Source: Cladochytrium replicatum | Taxonomy: Eukaryota > Chytridiomycota > Chytridiomycetes > Cladochytriales > Cladochytriaceae | Length of the DNA: 64,000 nt | Reading direction: 5' to 3' | Assembly: GCA_025526935.1 (NCBI GenBank) | Contig: JAHLKD010000019.1 | Coordinates: forward strand, 496,001-560,000 | In this document: piece by piece, positions 23,015-32,837 of the stretch | Layout: every line of letters starts with the position of its first letter | How positions within the stretch are numbered: position 1 is the stretch's first letter | Notes under the pieces: model-generated | The model's input: the letters and a program-made list of their open reading frames with translations, nothing else | Database searches by the model: none | Told to the model about the DNA's origin: nothing | Translations under genes and position numbers: made by a program

Positions 23015-24951
23015 ATGGCTACCCTATTTAAACGCTGGCTAAGGCGGATCAATTCGCCCGCAAATGTACCTCCGTTGCAGGCAGATAATCTAGAAACTCC
23101 GTTACCAAATACGACAAACGCTCAACCTCATCCTCACTCGAACTCACCTTCATCGTCACTACCAGGCACCTCAAATCTACCTTCTCGCTCGTTCATTAAA
23201 GTCTCAGAGGACTCCGCATCTATATCGACGACTTTTACATACAACCAGGATGGTGAACTGGTTGCTGCAATGCACATGCCATCGCAACCACTGCGGCAGC
23301 TCGCGACTGCTGATTTGAATAAGAACGCACAGAGGACGTCGAAGCTTACTCTTGCCGTGGGGAAAAGGCCCGTGCCCAGTGCGACCGATAGTGATGTATG
23401 TGTCAGTGCGACCGATTCCGCTTTTGGAGTCGAAGACATTCGACAAGGTTAGGAAATCCAGGATTTCTTGATTCGTATGCATCACTCATCGTGATCTTTG
23501 TATCATCGATCAGACTTTTTGACTACGCTGCCCTTGGAGATTGCCGTTCACATTCTCTCGTGGACAGATAGCGTTCCAACTCTGCGGATAGTAGCTGGTG
23601 TGTCCAGACGGTGGTGCGAACTGGCCAACGACAACGAAGTATGGCGTGTTCTATACACTCGACGGTGGGGACCAGTCCATCCTTCCAAGTACCCCATCAT
23701 CGTCAAAGCAGAACGCGTCCGTGCGCTAGTAGAATCGTCGCAGACTTCTTCTTCCATCGCCGCCTCGGGATCGCAACCATCCTCGCCATTGTACCAAGAC
23801 TCCTCATCGCATCGCCCCATGTCCATCGTCGCCCAAACAAAAGACCGCACCTCGGACTCGGACGCAACCTCCGACTTTTACAGCGTCACAACGCCCTCCA
23901 CCTCCCACTCCACGCACATCGCACCCGTCCCGAACTTTCGCTACCTCTACCGCCAACGGCTGCTCCTGAACCGGAACTGGGCCGAGGGGAACATCGAAGC
24001 CAAGTACATCCATGGACACGAGGACAGCGTCTACTGCATCCAATTCGACTCTGAGCGCCTACTCTCCGGCTCTCGAGACCGCACGGTGCGATACTGGGAC
24101 CTCAAGACACTCGAGTGCACGCGCGTGCTGACGGGACACAACGGCTCCGTGCTGTGTCTGCAGTACGACGCGCGCTACGTCGTCACCGGGTCCTCGGACA
24201 CCACCATGATCGTCTGGAGCTTTGACTCTGGCGTTCCGATCCGCACGCTGCGCGGGCACGCGTCGCCGGTTCTCGACGTACGGTTCAACAAGTCCATTGT
24301 CGTGTCGTGCTCGAAAGACTGGACGATCCGGGTGTGGGACCTCGAGCTCGGGGTGCCGCTGCGCTCGCTCGAGGGGCACCGTGCGGCTGTGAATGCGGTG
24401 CATTTGTGGGGGCCATATGTTGCCTCGGCGTCGGGGGATAACTGCGTGAAGCTGTGGAACGTAGAGACTGGGACGCACGTGCGTGATTTCAGGGGGCATG
24501 ACCGCGGGCTCGCGTGCGTGCAGTTTGACGGGGAGTATATTGTGAGCGGGAGCAACGATCGGACGATTAGAGTTTGGAACGCGGGGAGTGGGGATTGCGT
24601 TCTGACTCTGCCCGGGGGGGTGAATGGTGGTCCGTCGTTGGGGCACACGGATCTGGTGAGGACGCTGTGTTTTGATAGGGAGAGGATCGTTTCGGGGAGC
24701 TATGACCAGACGATCAAGGTGTGGGATTTTAGGACGGGGGAATTGATGCTGAACTTGGAGAGGGCGCATACGAGTTGGGTGTTTCATGTCCAGACGGACG
24801 TGACCAAGATCATCTCGGCGAGCCAGGTGAGTGTGTTTGGATGCTTTAATTTCTTGGTTGGGAGCTAATGTGTACTTTGTTTTTAAAGGACAGGAAGATC
24901 GTAATCTGGGATTTCACTAAGGGCCTGGATGATCCTGCGATGTTTGTCTGA
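23015..24951 (+). CDS. F-box/WD40 protein, SCF ubiquitin ligase substrate receptor
   Basis: CDS is join(23015..23447,23514..24826,24889..24951), 602 residues. After a Ser/Pro-rich N-terminus, the F-box begins at about residue 145, just after the first intron: DFLTTLPLEIAVHILSW, then VSRRWCELANDNEVWRVLY. From about residue 320 seven WD repeats follow, with typical GH...D...WD cycles (GHEDSVYCIQF, SGSRDRTVRYWDLK, GHNGSVLCLQYD, SGSNDRTIRVWN, SGSYDQTIKVWDF). The last blade is completed by exon 3, DRKIVIWDF. It is of the beta-TrCP/Met30/Pof1 type: Skp1 binds the F-box and the propeller binds phosphorylated targets. The target is unknown. GC content rises over the repeat region. Confidence 0.9.
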
Positions 24952-25237
24952 GAAGGCTGCAGAAAGACGAAAGATGTCTTGCTGGGAAGAACATTTTTGG
25001 GCTGCTCCTTTTTGATTTATCGGAACCATTTTCTTCTTGCTTTTCCGCAATGTTGGGTCGTATGCTGGGTTTCACCATTCTATCCCAAACCAATTTGCGA
25101 TTGAGAAAACTAAATATATAAAGCTTTTGATCCACCACCAGCATCACAGGGGGAAGTTGAGTATATTCATATCACTTAAAAGCTCTCAAAAAGAAAATGT
25201 GGAGAGTACGAAATGGACGACATAGAGAATAGGTTTG
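24952..25237. other. Intergenic, convergent 3' ends
   Basis: 3' regions of the F-box gene and the minus-strand gene. Nothing else seen. Confidence 0.4.
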
Positions 25238-26057
25238 TTACAAGAGATCCCGTAACCGCTTGTGTAGGATACCGTAAGATTGGCAGAGTTGTTCCCAAGC
25301 TTGATCTATGCCCGTGCACTGAAGATCATCAAACTCTGGACGGGCGAGTGAGCAAATGATGAGGCATGGACTCTGGCACTTGGAACACTTGCCTTTCAGC
25401 GAAACCTTCCAGTCAAACACACGCGGATCTTCCAAGAGCTAGAGGTTCCATGAGAGAAATCACAGCACTTTCAAGGAACATACCCTTGCGAGGATCGCTC
25501 CGCGGTTCTCAAAGCATCTTTTTCGATCCACAAGAAGCTTGCTCAATTGGTTCTCGATCGCGTCGACATCGAGCATTGCATCGTTCATCATATCTCGGCG
25601 TACGGGGTTGAGCTTTGGCTCGCACAGACGAAGCTAAATTATGAGTCTCAGTCAAAGTAGAAGGCCAAAGTGTGTTTCTTTATTTTGGTGCTTGTACCTG
25701 CATCGAACGTTTGACCGTCGAGAGGTTGCGGAGGAACACCTTGACTTCTTCCTTCAGTTCCGTTTCCACGGCCAAAAGACCGCGGGCGGCCGAGTCCACT
25801 GTTGATAGATTGAAGGTGGGTTTCTGAGGGCTCGGTGAGTCTTCATGAGGAGTAGTGTCGTTGTGGGTCGGCACAGCGGCACTGGCGTTAGGTTCCCGAG
25901 TCGACCTGGACCCGGACTTTGCTCGACCGACTGGCTGTGCTGCGACAGTGACTTCTGTCATCTCGAATATCTCCAAAGGCGTGATTCGAGGTGTGAGTGG
26001 GTCCCGCTGCTCAGTCCGCAAGCGTTTACGATAGGGCTGATCTGATACCATGCTCAT
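25238..26057 (-). CDS. Uncharacterised protein, possibly nuclear
   Basis: CDS is complement(join(25238..25438,25484..25633,25698..26057)), 236 residues. Both introns (64 and 45 nt) are phase 0 with good sites (GTACAA...TTTAG, GTATGT...CTAG). The N-terminus has a basic stretch PYRKRLRTEQRD, possibly a nuclear signal, then a polar region. The C-terminal two thirds look helical: AVETELKEEVKVFLRNLSTVK, MLDVDAIENQLSKLLVDRK, and a C-terminal part with two cysteines in KGKCSKCQSPC. I do not recognise the family. The short spacing of the CSKCQSPC cysteines could bind zinc. Confidence 0.65.
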
Positions 26058-26410
26058 GTGCCGAGCTGCGTCGGTGGCTGTAGAAACCCATGGCGAGAGC
26101 GTGATCCCAGTCTGTATTCTTCGGTCGATTTCGATGGCTTTGAGCTGGAATGTGCGCGTTACAAGTCGAGCCGCGTCCTATTTGCAAATCGAAGAAATCA
26201 AAATGTTGTGAGCTCATTCAGTTTGTGGAAACACGTTTTTAGCCCATACAGAGTGCAATGAGTTTTCGTACTCGTTCCATGACTCTTCGACGCCATCCGA
26301 GCGCGATCTCTTCCTCCCGAGCAGTCGTGCGATCGAATCCATCTTTGGTCCAGCGTGGGAACACCCGACACCAAACACTTGTTTGTGGCTTGAACGCGGT
26401 TGGGGCTGTG
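26058..26410. other. Divergent intergenic region
   Basis: A 353-bp region between the minus-strand unknown gene and TRAPPC2L, probably containing both promoters. An ATG at 26258 is open and in frame with exon 1 of TRAPPC2L; the conserved protein starts later, at 26411. Confidence 0.5.
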
Positions 26411-27265
26411 ATGGTCAACGCTCTTCCGGTGCTGTGCGTCGCGGTGATCGGGAAGGCGGTACGGGAGGAGCAGGGGAGATTTATTGGGATACTGGGTGAC
26501 TGAGGGGAGGAGTTTTGGAGTGGGTTCGGGCGAATTGCGAAATGAATGACTGACGGAGGTGTTCCAATCTTGTAAACCCCCACAGAACAACCCGCTGTAC
26601 ATCCAAAGCGCTCCGTCAAGCCAGAACGACCTCAAATTTCACTACATTGCACATACGTCATGCGATGTGATTGAAGAGCGAGGTGGGGACTCGTGTTGCG
26701 CCAGCTTGACGAATTTTGGAACTTTCTGACACCGCGACCTTGCATGAATCTAGTGAGCGTGGGTGCGAAGAACGCAGACTTGTATCTGGGATTGCTTTAT
26801 TCCATGGAGGATTTGGCTGTGTAAGTCTGGCGACTTAGGATTTTTTTTGGAGGATGATTGAACTATGGCAGATACGGCTACATGACCAATACGAGAATAA
26901 AGGTCGGTACTTTGGAGGGGTGCGATGGTTTCTATGGTGTGCAGGATACGCTGACTCAGTTTTCAGTTTATTCTGATATTGAGAAGTCAAGACGTTGCGA
27001 TCAAAGATGCAGACATGAAAGTGGTATGCGAAGAGGGGCCTATGTTATTGTGAAGCAAAGTTTGAGACTGACCCAATGTCCCTCTCTTTCAGCTATTCAA
27101 GAAGATCCACAGTGCGTACGTAAATCTCACATCAAACCCATTTTACGGTGAGTTAAAAAAATGCCTTTTTCTTTGCCTTGCCTTCAATTTCATTTCAAAG
27201 ATCCCGATGCAAACAAGATGATAACTTCGAAGCTTTTCGCTGCAACAGTCGCCGAAGTTTTCTGA
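26411..27265 (+). CDS. TRAPPC2L: TRAPPC2L, sedlin-family TRAPP subunit
   Basis: CDS is join(26411..26458,26586..26682,26754..26820,26872..26902,26967..27023,27093..27147,27201..27265), 139 residues, the length of animal TRAPPC2L. All joins keep frame. The reading [25 protein letters not shown] matches the family start, [18 protein letters not shown] the first helix region, [27 protein letters not shown] the central strands, DADMK and LFKKIHSAY the C-terminal helix, and NPFY|DPD the conserved end. It acts in the TRAPP tethering complexes of ER-Golgi and endosomal traffic. The smallest exon is 31 nt. The donor after exon 4 (GTCGGT) is a weak match to consensus; the join is supported by protein conservation. 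Confidence 0.88.
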
Positions 27266-27958
27266 GATCGAAACCTACGTTACTCACTCTTTTGTACAAT
27301 GAATGCATTGCAAGATCGAATGCTCTAAAATATCGAGCATTTGTGCGATCTGTATTTGTTTTTCCTGGGTCTGTTCCAATCAAGAAGTGCCCGATCCTCA
27401 GCTCGTCCGGTCGGAATCAACTAAAGCAGTCCGCAAATAAACCGCTCGCCTTCTTAGACTTGCAAGCTCCCTTTACCGTCCCCATCTTTCCTCCTCAGGT
27501 ACGTAGTCCCCCAGCCGCCACACGCGCTTGTCGTTGCTCCCAAGCCAACACCCCCAGCAACTTTTCAACTTTCGCTGGAAAGGAAATCATCGGGGCGGTC
27601 GCAGCAGGCTGCCCTTCCCGCTCCCAAGCTTTCTCTCACTGATCCTGCAATTTTTGCTCTGTAATTTGCAGTGTGTCAGCACACCAACATCTCAACACAG
27701 TGTTAGCTTGAACAAACTTTTCTCGTTTGCGTCTCAGGTAGACCATGCGGAGTGAACTCAAGAGCAATATGTGTACTGAAACTTGTTAATTCTCAATTCA
27801 GGCTGGCAGATATCTAGAACCTTTTGAATCCATCCATCTTAAGCGTCTACCTCTACTCCCCCTTCTCTGTGCGGCAGCTACCTCGCCGGCCTTCAAAAAA
27901 ACACATTGCAGACGTAGGTTTTGGGACTGATGAGCGAGGCTCTCTGTATTTCCACCCA
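27266..27958. other. Intergenic, upstream region and possible leader of PKA regulatory subunit
   Basis: Open frames here lack motifs. Probably promoter and 5' leader, possibly with a leader intron. Confidence 0.4.
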
Positions 27959-29522
27959 ATGGCTAACAATTCGCCTTTGTTTTCAAATCACTCGTTTACT
28001 CTTTCGTTTCGGGGTATGGATACACCCAATTACATCCTTGGGTCCTTGGGTATGAATGCACCGCAGCCCCAACCCGCGATGAGTGAAAGATTTTCGAGCG
28101 ATCCATCAGCAGTCCAATCCGTGTTTCCCGAAATTCTCAAAGACCTGAACCGAGAGGTGCTCAGGGCCCAACCACAAGATATTTACCAGTTTTGCGCAAA
28201 TTATTTCAACCAGAAGCTCGCCGAGGAACGCTCCAAACTTTTGGCACTTGGTGGGTGGTTTCCGCTGTTTCCTTCGCATTGGACTCACCGATCACTCTTC
28301 TTTCCCCCACAGCAGACGGACACCAGCATACAGGCGGATCGATGGTGACAGGCAACGATTCCGCTGTCATGAGGACGATGGAGGAAGACGAGGAAGCAAA
28401 AAAGCTTTCTGGTGGCGCTGAGGATGAGAGCGACACGTACACTGATGACGACGACGAGGAAGAGGATGAGGAAGAGGAGGCCGCCCCACCGCCACCCCCT
28501 CCTACCTACAACCGCGGCCGCCGCACCTCCGTGTCCGCCGAGTCGATGGCTCCGACCCTGGACACCAACTACGTCAAGAAGGTCGTGGACAAGTCCGACG
28601 AGCAGCGGCAGCGAATCAAGCAGTCCATCATCAACAACTTTCTCTTCCGCTCCCTCGACGAGGAGCAGTACGCTGACGTAGTGAACGCGATGGAGGAGAA
28701 GAAGGTCGCTGCGGGCGAGGAGGTGATTCAGCAGGGGAGCATGGACTGCGACTACTTTTACGTTGTCGAGACTGGAACGTTGGACGTCTTTGTGTCGAGG
28801 AACGGGCAGCCGGCTGTGAAGGTTACGGATTATGGACCGGGGGGGAGCTTTGGAGAGCTCGCGCTGATGTACAACGCCCCCCGTGCCGCGACGGTCGTGT
28901 GCACCTCGACCGCTGTGCTATGGGCCCTGGACCGCGTGACGTTCCGTCGGATCTTGATGGAGAACACGTCGAGGAAGAGGCGGATGTACGAGGAGTTCCT
29001 TGAAGAGGTGCCGCTGCTTGTGTCGCTTGAGCCGTATGAGAGGCACAAGATTGCGGACGCGCTCGAGTCGGTGACGTTCAATGACGGGGACACAGTGATC
29101 AGGCAGGGAGATCGCGGGGACAACTTTTTTATCATCGAGTCTGGGGAGGCGAGGGTCACGCAGACGGACGAGAGTGGAGTCGAGCACGAGTCGTCGGTTA
29201 CGCTCAAGAAGGGTCAATATTTCGGAGGTGAGGAGACGAGCGGAAATAGAGTTGAAAAATGTTTATTGATGCTCACCACTATTTAAAGAACTTGCGTTGA
29301 TTACAAACGAGCCGAGGAGAGCCACGATCATCGCCAAGGGCAGGCTCAAGTGCGCAAGCTTGGGGAAGAAGGCGTTCGAGCGATTGTTTGGTCCTGTTTT
29401 GGATATTGTCAAGAGGAACGCTACAAACTACCAAAAGATTGCCGAGCAAGTTTTGGTGAGTGCTTCTTTTATCCGATGTCGATGCATTGCTGATCTACCT
29501 ACAACTTTAGCCAAAGGCGTGA
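27959..29522 (+). CDS. cAMP-dependent protein kinase regulatory subunit
   Basis: CDS is join(27959..28250,28313..29227,29289..29455,29511..29522), 461 residues. An RIIa-type docking/dimerisation helix pair is seen (FPEILKDLNREVL then DIYQFCANYFNQKLAEER), an acidic and poly-Pro linker, then the inhibitor site RGRRTSVSAES. Its phosphorylatable Ser is about residue 170, as in type II subunits. Two cyclic-nucleotide domains follow: the first with FGELALMYNAPRAATVV and the second with G|ELALITNEPRRATII, both keeping the phosphate-binding Glu and Arg. It binds the catalytic subunit and releases it with cAMP. The last exon adds only PKA-stop. An in-frame ATG at 28016 (MDTPNY) would shorten the N-terminus by 19 residues; I cannot decide between the two. 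Confidence 0.92.
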
Positions 29523-30246
29523 ATGGGAATCTGGTTTGGAGGAGATAGAAGCAGGGTTCACGAGAAAACATGCGTCTGATTTGAGCCTTTTTTTTAAGCT
29601 TTTGGTGCGCAAGGGATCTTCTGTAGTGTAGCATTTTCTTGTGTTCCTCTTTCCTTTGTTACCAAACCTGTGTTTCTCCCCAATTCCATCCTTGACACTT
29701 TTACGGCCCTGCATTGGTGATCCCGTCGTGGACTTTTTCCGCTTTATTTTTAAATTGTCTTTCAGTTTTCTGTTCTTTTTTTTATTAAGAGAGTAATGTC
29801 TCGACAAACAGGTTTTCTTCCCCAACGTGGTTTCTATCTATTTTGGCGATGAGGTCTGCGCTGGCATTCCTCTTTCAGTATTAAAGCGTAGAAAACATTG
29901 TTTGCTCCCTCCCTCTTCGTATTTGCCTGCCTTTTTCCTGTCAGACTCATTTGTGTAGTTGCTTCGATCAGTTTCCAAAAGGTTTCTTCAGACGACAAAG
30001 CAGTTTACGCAGATGGTCGACAATTGATTGGTGGTAAAGCAGCCTTGTTTTTTTTCAAGAATCTCTTTCAGGTTAAAACCAATAATTTACAACAGGTTTG
30101 TGAACACTCTCCAAGGTCCGACAAGCTCGAGGGCAATCGATACATCGCCACACACTTTCGACACTTGGAAAATAACTAAAAAGTCTTGGATCAGTACCTA
30201 TCAAAACAGAAAAAAATCAGCTACCGCTCAAACGTACATTACTCTC
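29523..30246. other. Intergenic, convergent 3' regions
   Basis: T-rich sequence downstream of PKA and downstream of H2A. No coding frame supported. Confidence 0.45.
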
Positions 30247-30834
30247 TCAGTCGTCATACTCCTGACTCTGGCTTCCGGGGGGACCCATCTTCTTTCCCAT
30301 GGGGTCCTTGGACTTTTTGGGCAGCAGGTTGTTGTGAATGTTCGGAAGCACACCGCCCTGGGCGATTGTGACGTTTCCAAGGAGCTTGTTCAACTCCTCG
30401 TCGTTCCTGATGGCGAGCTGCAAGTGGCGGGGAATGATACGGCTCTTCTTGTTGTCGCGGGCAGCATTGCCTGCCAACTCGAGAATTTCGGCGCCGAGGT
30501 ACTCGAGGACAGCGGCGAGGTAGACGGGGGCGCCTGTGGTGTGTGAGTTAAGGTCAGATCTATTTTTTTCGTTGGTGTCAGAGTTTGGGGGTTTGATTTC
30601 ATACCAGCACCGATACGCTGAGCGTAGTTGCCCTTGCGGAGGAGACGGTGGATACGACCGACGGGGAACTGGAGACCCGCACGTGCGGAACGAGACTTTC
30701 CGAGCTTCTTGTCGGCCGAGCTAGAGCTCGACTTACCTTTTCCACCTGCAGACAGACAAGCCAAGAGTCAATACGAGGCGAATGTGCGCTTTCGTATTTG
30801 ATGGAGACGTACCGGTAGCTTTACCTCCTGCCAT
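30247..30834 (-). CDS. Histone H2A (H2A.X-like tail)
   Basis: CDS is complement(join(30247..30533,30605..30745,30813..30834)), 149 residues. Core histone fold: [21 protein letters not shown], then [32 protein letters not shown], and [18 protein letters not shown] with [10 protein letters not shown]. Both introns are phase 1 and fall at MAGGKAT|G and RIGAG. The tail ends GSQSQEYDD: it contains the SQE plus aromatic motif phosphorylated by ATM/ATR kinases, but with two extra Asp after it. The presence of introns suggests a polyadenylated transcript. No H2B partner is seen within 1 kb upstream. Confidence 0.96.
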
Positions 30835-31181
30835 TTACAAGCGAGAGTGTTTGGGCGACGGATTAAAGTGTTGGTGGGGGGTTGGTGGCTTAAATAGGAA
30901 TAATAGTGTGAACCAAAGTCACATGATACTGTTAATGTAGCTTGTTTGGGACGCTGTAAACCACATTTCGAGCATCCTATCATAGAAGAACACTCAGCAC
31001 TTCGGGAAAGCGGCATCTTGTCGTTGAGCGTCACAAAGCGTGATCGGCCAATACTAGCAATCTCGCACCAACTGGCACCTTTGCTGCAACATGCGACACT
31101 ATCTTCTCCATCTCATCTGAACAAGCATAAACTCACAAACATAAACTCCGCGCGACTTGAGACAGCTTCTCCCGATTCTTG
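30835..31181. other. Upstream region of histone H2A
   Basis: Contains CCAAT on the plus strand near 31053. No other motif is clear. Confidence 0.35.
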
Positions 31182-31439
31182 ATGTCATCTTCTAATCCTC
31201 CAACCGACGTTGCAGCCGCGCCTAAGTATTCAAAAGTGAAAGAGAAAACCAACGAGAATAAAGAAGAGCAGAAAACGGCGGGTAAATACACGTCGAGGGG
31301 AAAGCACTGCTTGAGAGGGTATGTGTGCAACGCAGATTCGAGCAAAGGAAGGAATGCGCGCGGAGGGCTCGACATCACGAAGCACCAAGTCACGGTTCTT
31401 CCATCAGTGGAAGCTCGGCTCTCGGAACTTCGGGGATAG
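31182..31439 (+). CDS. Short ORF overlapping the CDT1 3' end, doubtful
   Basis: Starts MSSSNPPTDVAAAPKYSK, lysine- and glutamate-rich, 85 residues if unspliced. A GTATGT donor at about 31320 would end it after HCLRG. It overlaps antisense the last exon of the CDT1-like gene. No family recognised; it may be chance. Confidence 0.2.
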   Translation: MSSSNPPTDVAAAPKYSKVKEKTNENKEEQKTAGKYTSRGKHCLRGYVCNADSSKGRNARGGLDITKHQVTVLPSVEARLSELRG

Positions 31440-32599
31440 ATTCCACGTCGAATCTTTGTGCCACGATTTGCTCGCCGTCTGCATCTTTCCGATCCCCTTT
31501 TCCTTCAAGAATTCCTGTGAAATTGCGTAAGTTTTCTTTCATCTTATCAATTGAACACGTACGTTATGGAAATGCTGAACGCATCCAAAGAGCCGTCTCA
31601 TGAGCTCGTCTTTCCGCTTTGCAAGTCTCCACCCGAGAACAGCGATCGAGTTCGTGGGGTTCGAATTTTTGAAAGCCTTTTTCACAGGATCCTAAATCTC
31701 TCGCTCCCCCCGCGAGATCGATAGCATCAATAGCACAGAGAAGGTAATTTCGCCTCTATACACGGATTTCGACGGCTTGAACAGATATGCTTGCGGAGAA
31801 ATGGTCCGGAATTGGGCGACGTGCGATAACTCAAATCTCGGCAGAAATCTCATTCTGTTTTATGCCCCCTTGGAATACGAAATCCTTAACGATCATACCG
31901 CGAGGTTGATTCTCGACAGGCTTCTTGATTTTGAAGAAATCCACAACGCTTCCTTCCGATGTCCCCGACTTCATCAAGAAAGTGAAGGCGTTGTCGAGAG
32001 CGTAAAAAGCCTCAGCGAGTGCCTTGTATCTTTTGGGATGCTTCACAGCGACCAAGAGCTGAGAGCCTGTTGAAGGGCGTTCGTGGGGCTCACTTTTGGT
32101 CTCGGTGCTAGCAGCGTTTTGGACGGGAGAGACGGTTGGCGTTGGTGGTGGAGGTGCTGTTGAGCTGAAGAAGGATTTGAATATCTTTGCGATTGTAGCC
32201 CCTCGTATTCCACAATGTCACCTTTCTGCAAATCGAAGAGGTATGGTGAGGTGAAGAAGAGCGGGATCGAGAGCCTGGGATCGACACCGCCATCTGCCGC
32301 TTCGGAGTGTGGACATCATCGGCTTCACGATCACGCGTTTTAGCAATCTCCTTGAGTGTGCAATGCTCTAGTGATGTGTCTGAACATCTGCAACGGCTCG
32401 GTTCTTCAGCGTGCTCGACGAATGGATTGGCATCTTGTACGGTAGCTTAAAAAAGGGAACAATATTGCACACACAAAGTTACCTTCGTTTGTGTTGCAGT
32501 GGAAGGGTCACGTTTTCCGATTTTATTGTGAGCTTGAGATGCAGAGTGCAGCTTCAGCTTGTTCGATGCCAGGAGAGCCTTCAGCGATGGCCGTTCCAT
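31390..32599 (-). CDS. CDT1-like DNA replication licensing factor
   Basis: Not visible as one frame; read by joining exons. Exon 1 (32599-32483) is MERPSLKALLASNK...ATQTK. Exon 2 contains PFVEHAEEPSRC, LKEIAKTRDREADD and PKRQMAVS. Then come IAKIFKSFFSS and the geminin-binding/winged-helix core KHPKRYKALAEAFYALDNAF, followed by VVDFFKIKKPVENQPR. The next exon has RFELSHVAQFRTISPQAYLF, a further one RLAKRKDELMRRLFGCVQHF, and the last RFDVESIPEVPRAELPLMEEP with stop at 31390. This order matches the middle of CDT1, which loads MCM helicase on origins. The exon 1-2 join and a 37-nt candidate intron near 32190-32225 are unresolved. The C-terminal MCM-binding domain was not found. Confidence 0.7.
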
Positions 32600-32837
32600 C
32601 TCGGTTTGCGTATTGGATTGTATGTATTGGACGGGAGACACGACGAAATTGTATTGCACGTGACTACGTGGAGCATGGGAAAGCAACTTCCTAATTAAGA
32701 TTTACACTTGGTTGGAACGAACAAACGGTCTCAGTCCATTCCTTGTAGTTGTTTCACTGCGCTGAAGTTTTGCTGCAGACGGAGAAATCAGCATATTCAC
32801 GCTCATACCTCCAACTAAAAATCAGGATCGTGAGCTT

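Noticed and set aside
24059-24787. Minus-strand open frame of 242 codons
   Set aside because: Antisense shadow of the WD40 repeats; composition (His, Pro, Arg) mirrors GC-rich codons of the real gene.
26258-26503. An 81-residue protein with an Arg/Ser-rich start and one hydrophobic helix (possible mitochondrial protein)
   Set aside because: The hydrophobic part is exon 1 of TRAPPC2L ([16 protein letters not shown]), spliced to conserved downstream exons; the rest reads into the intron.
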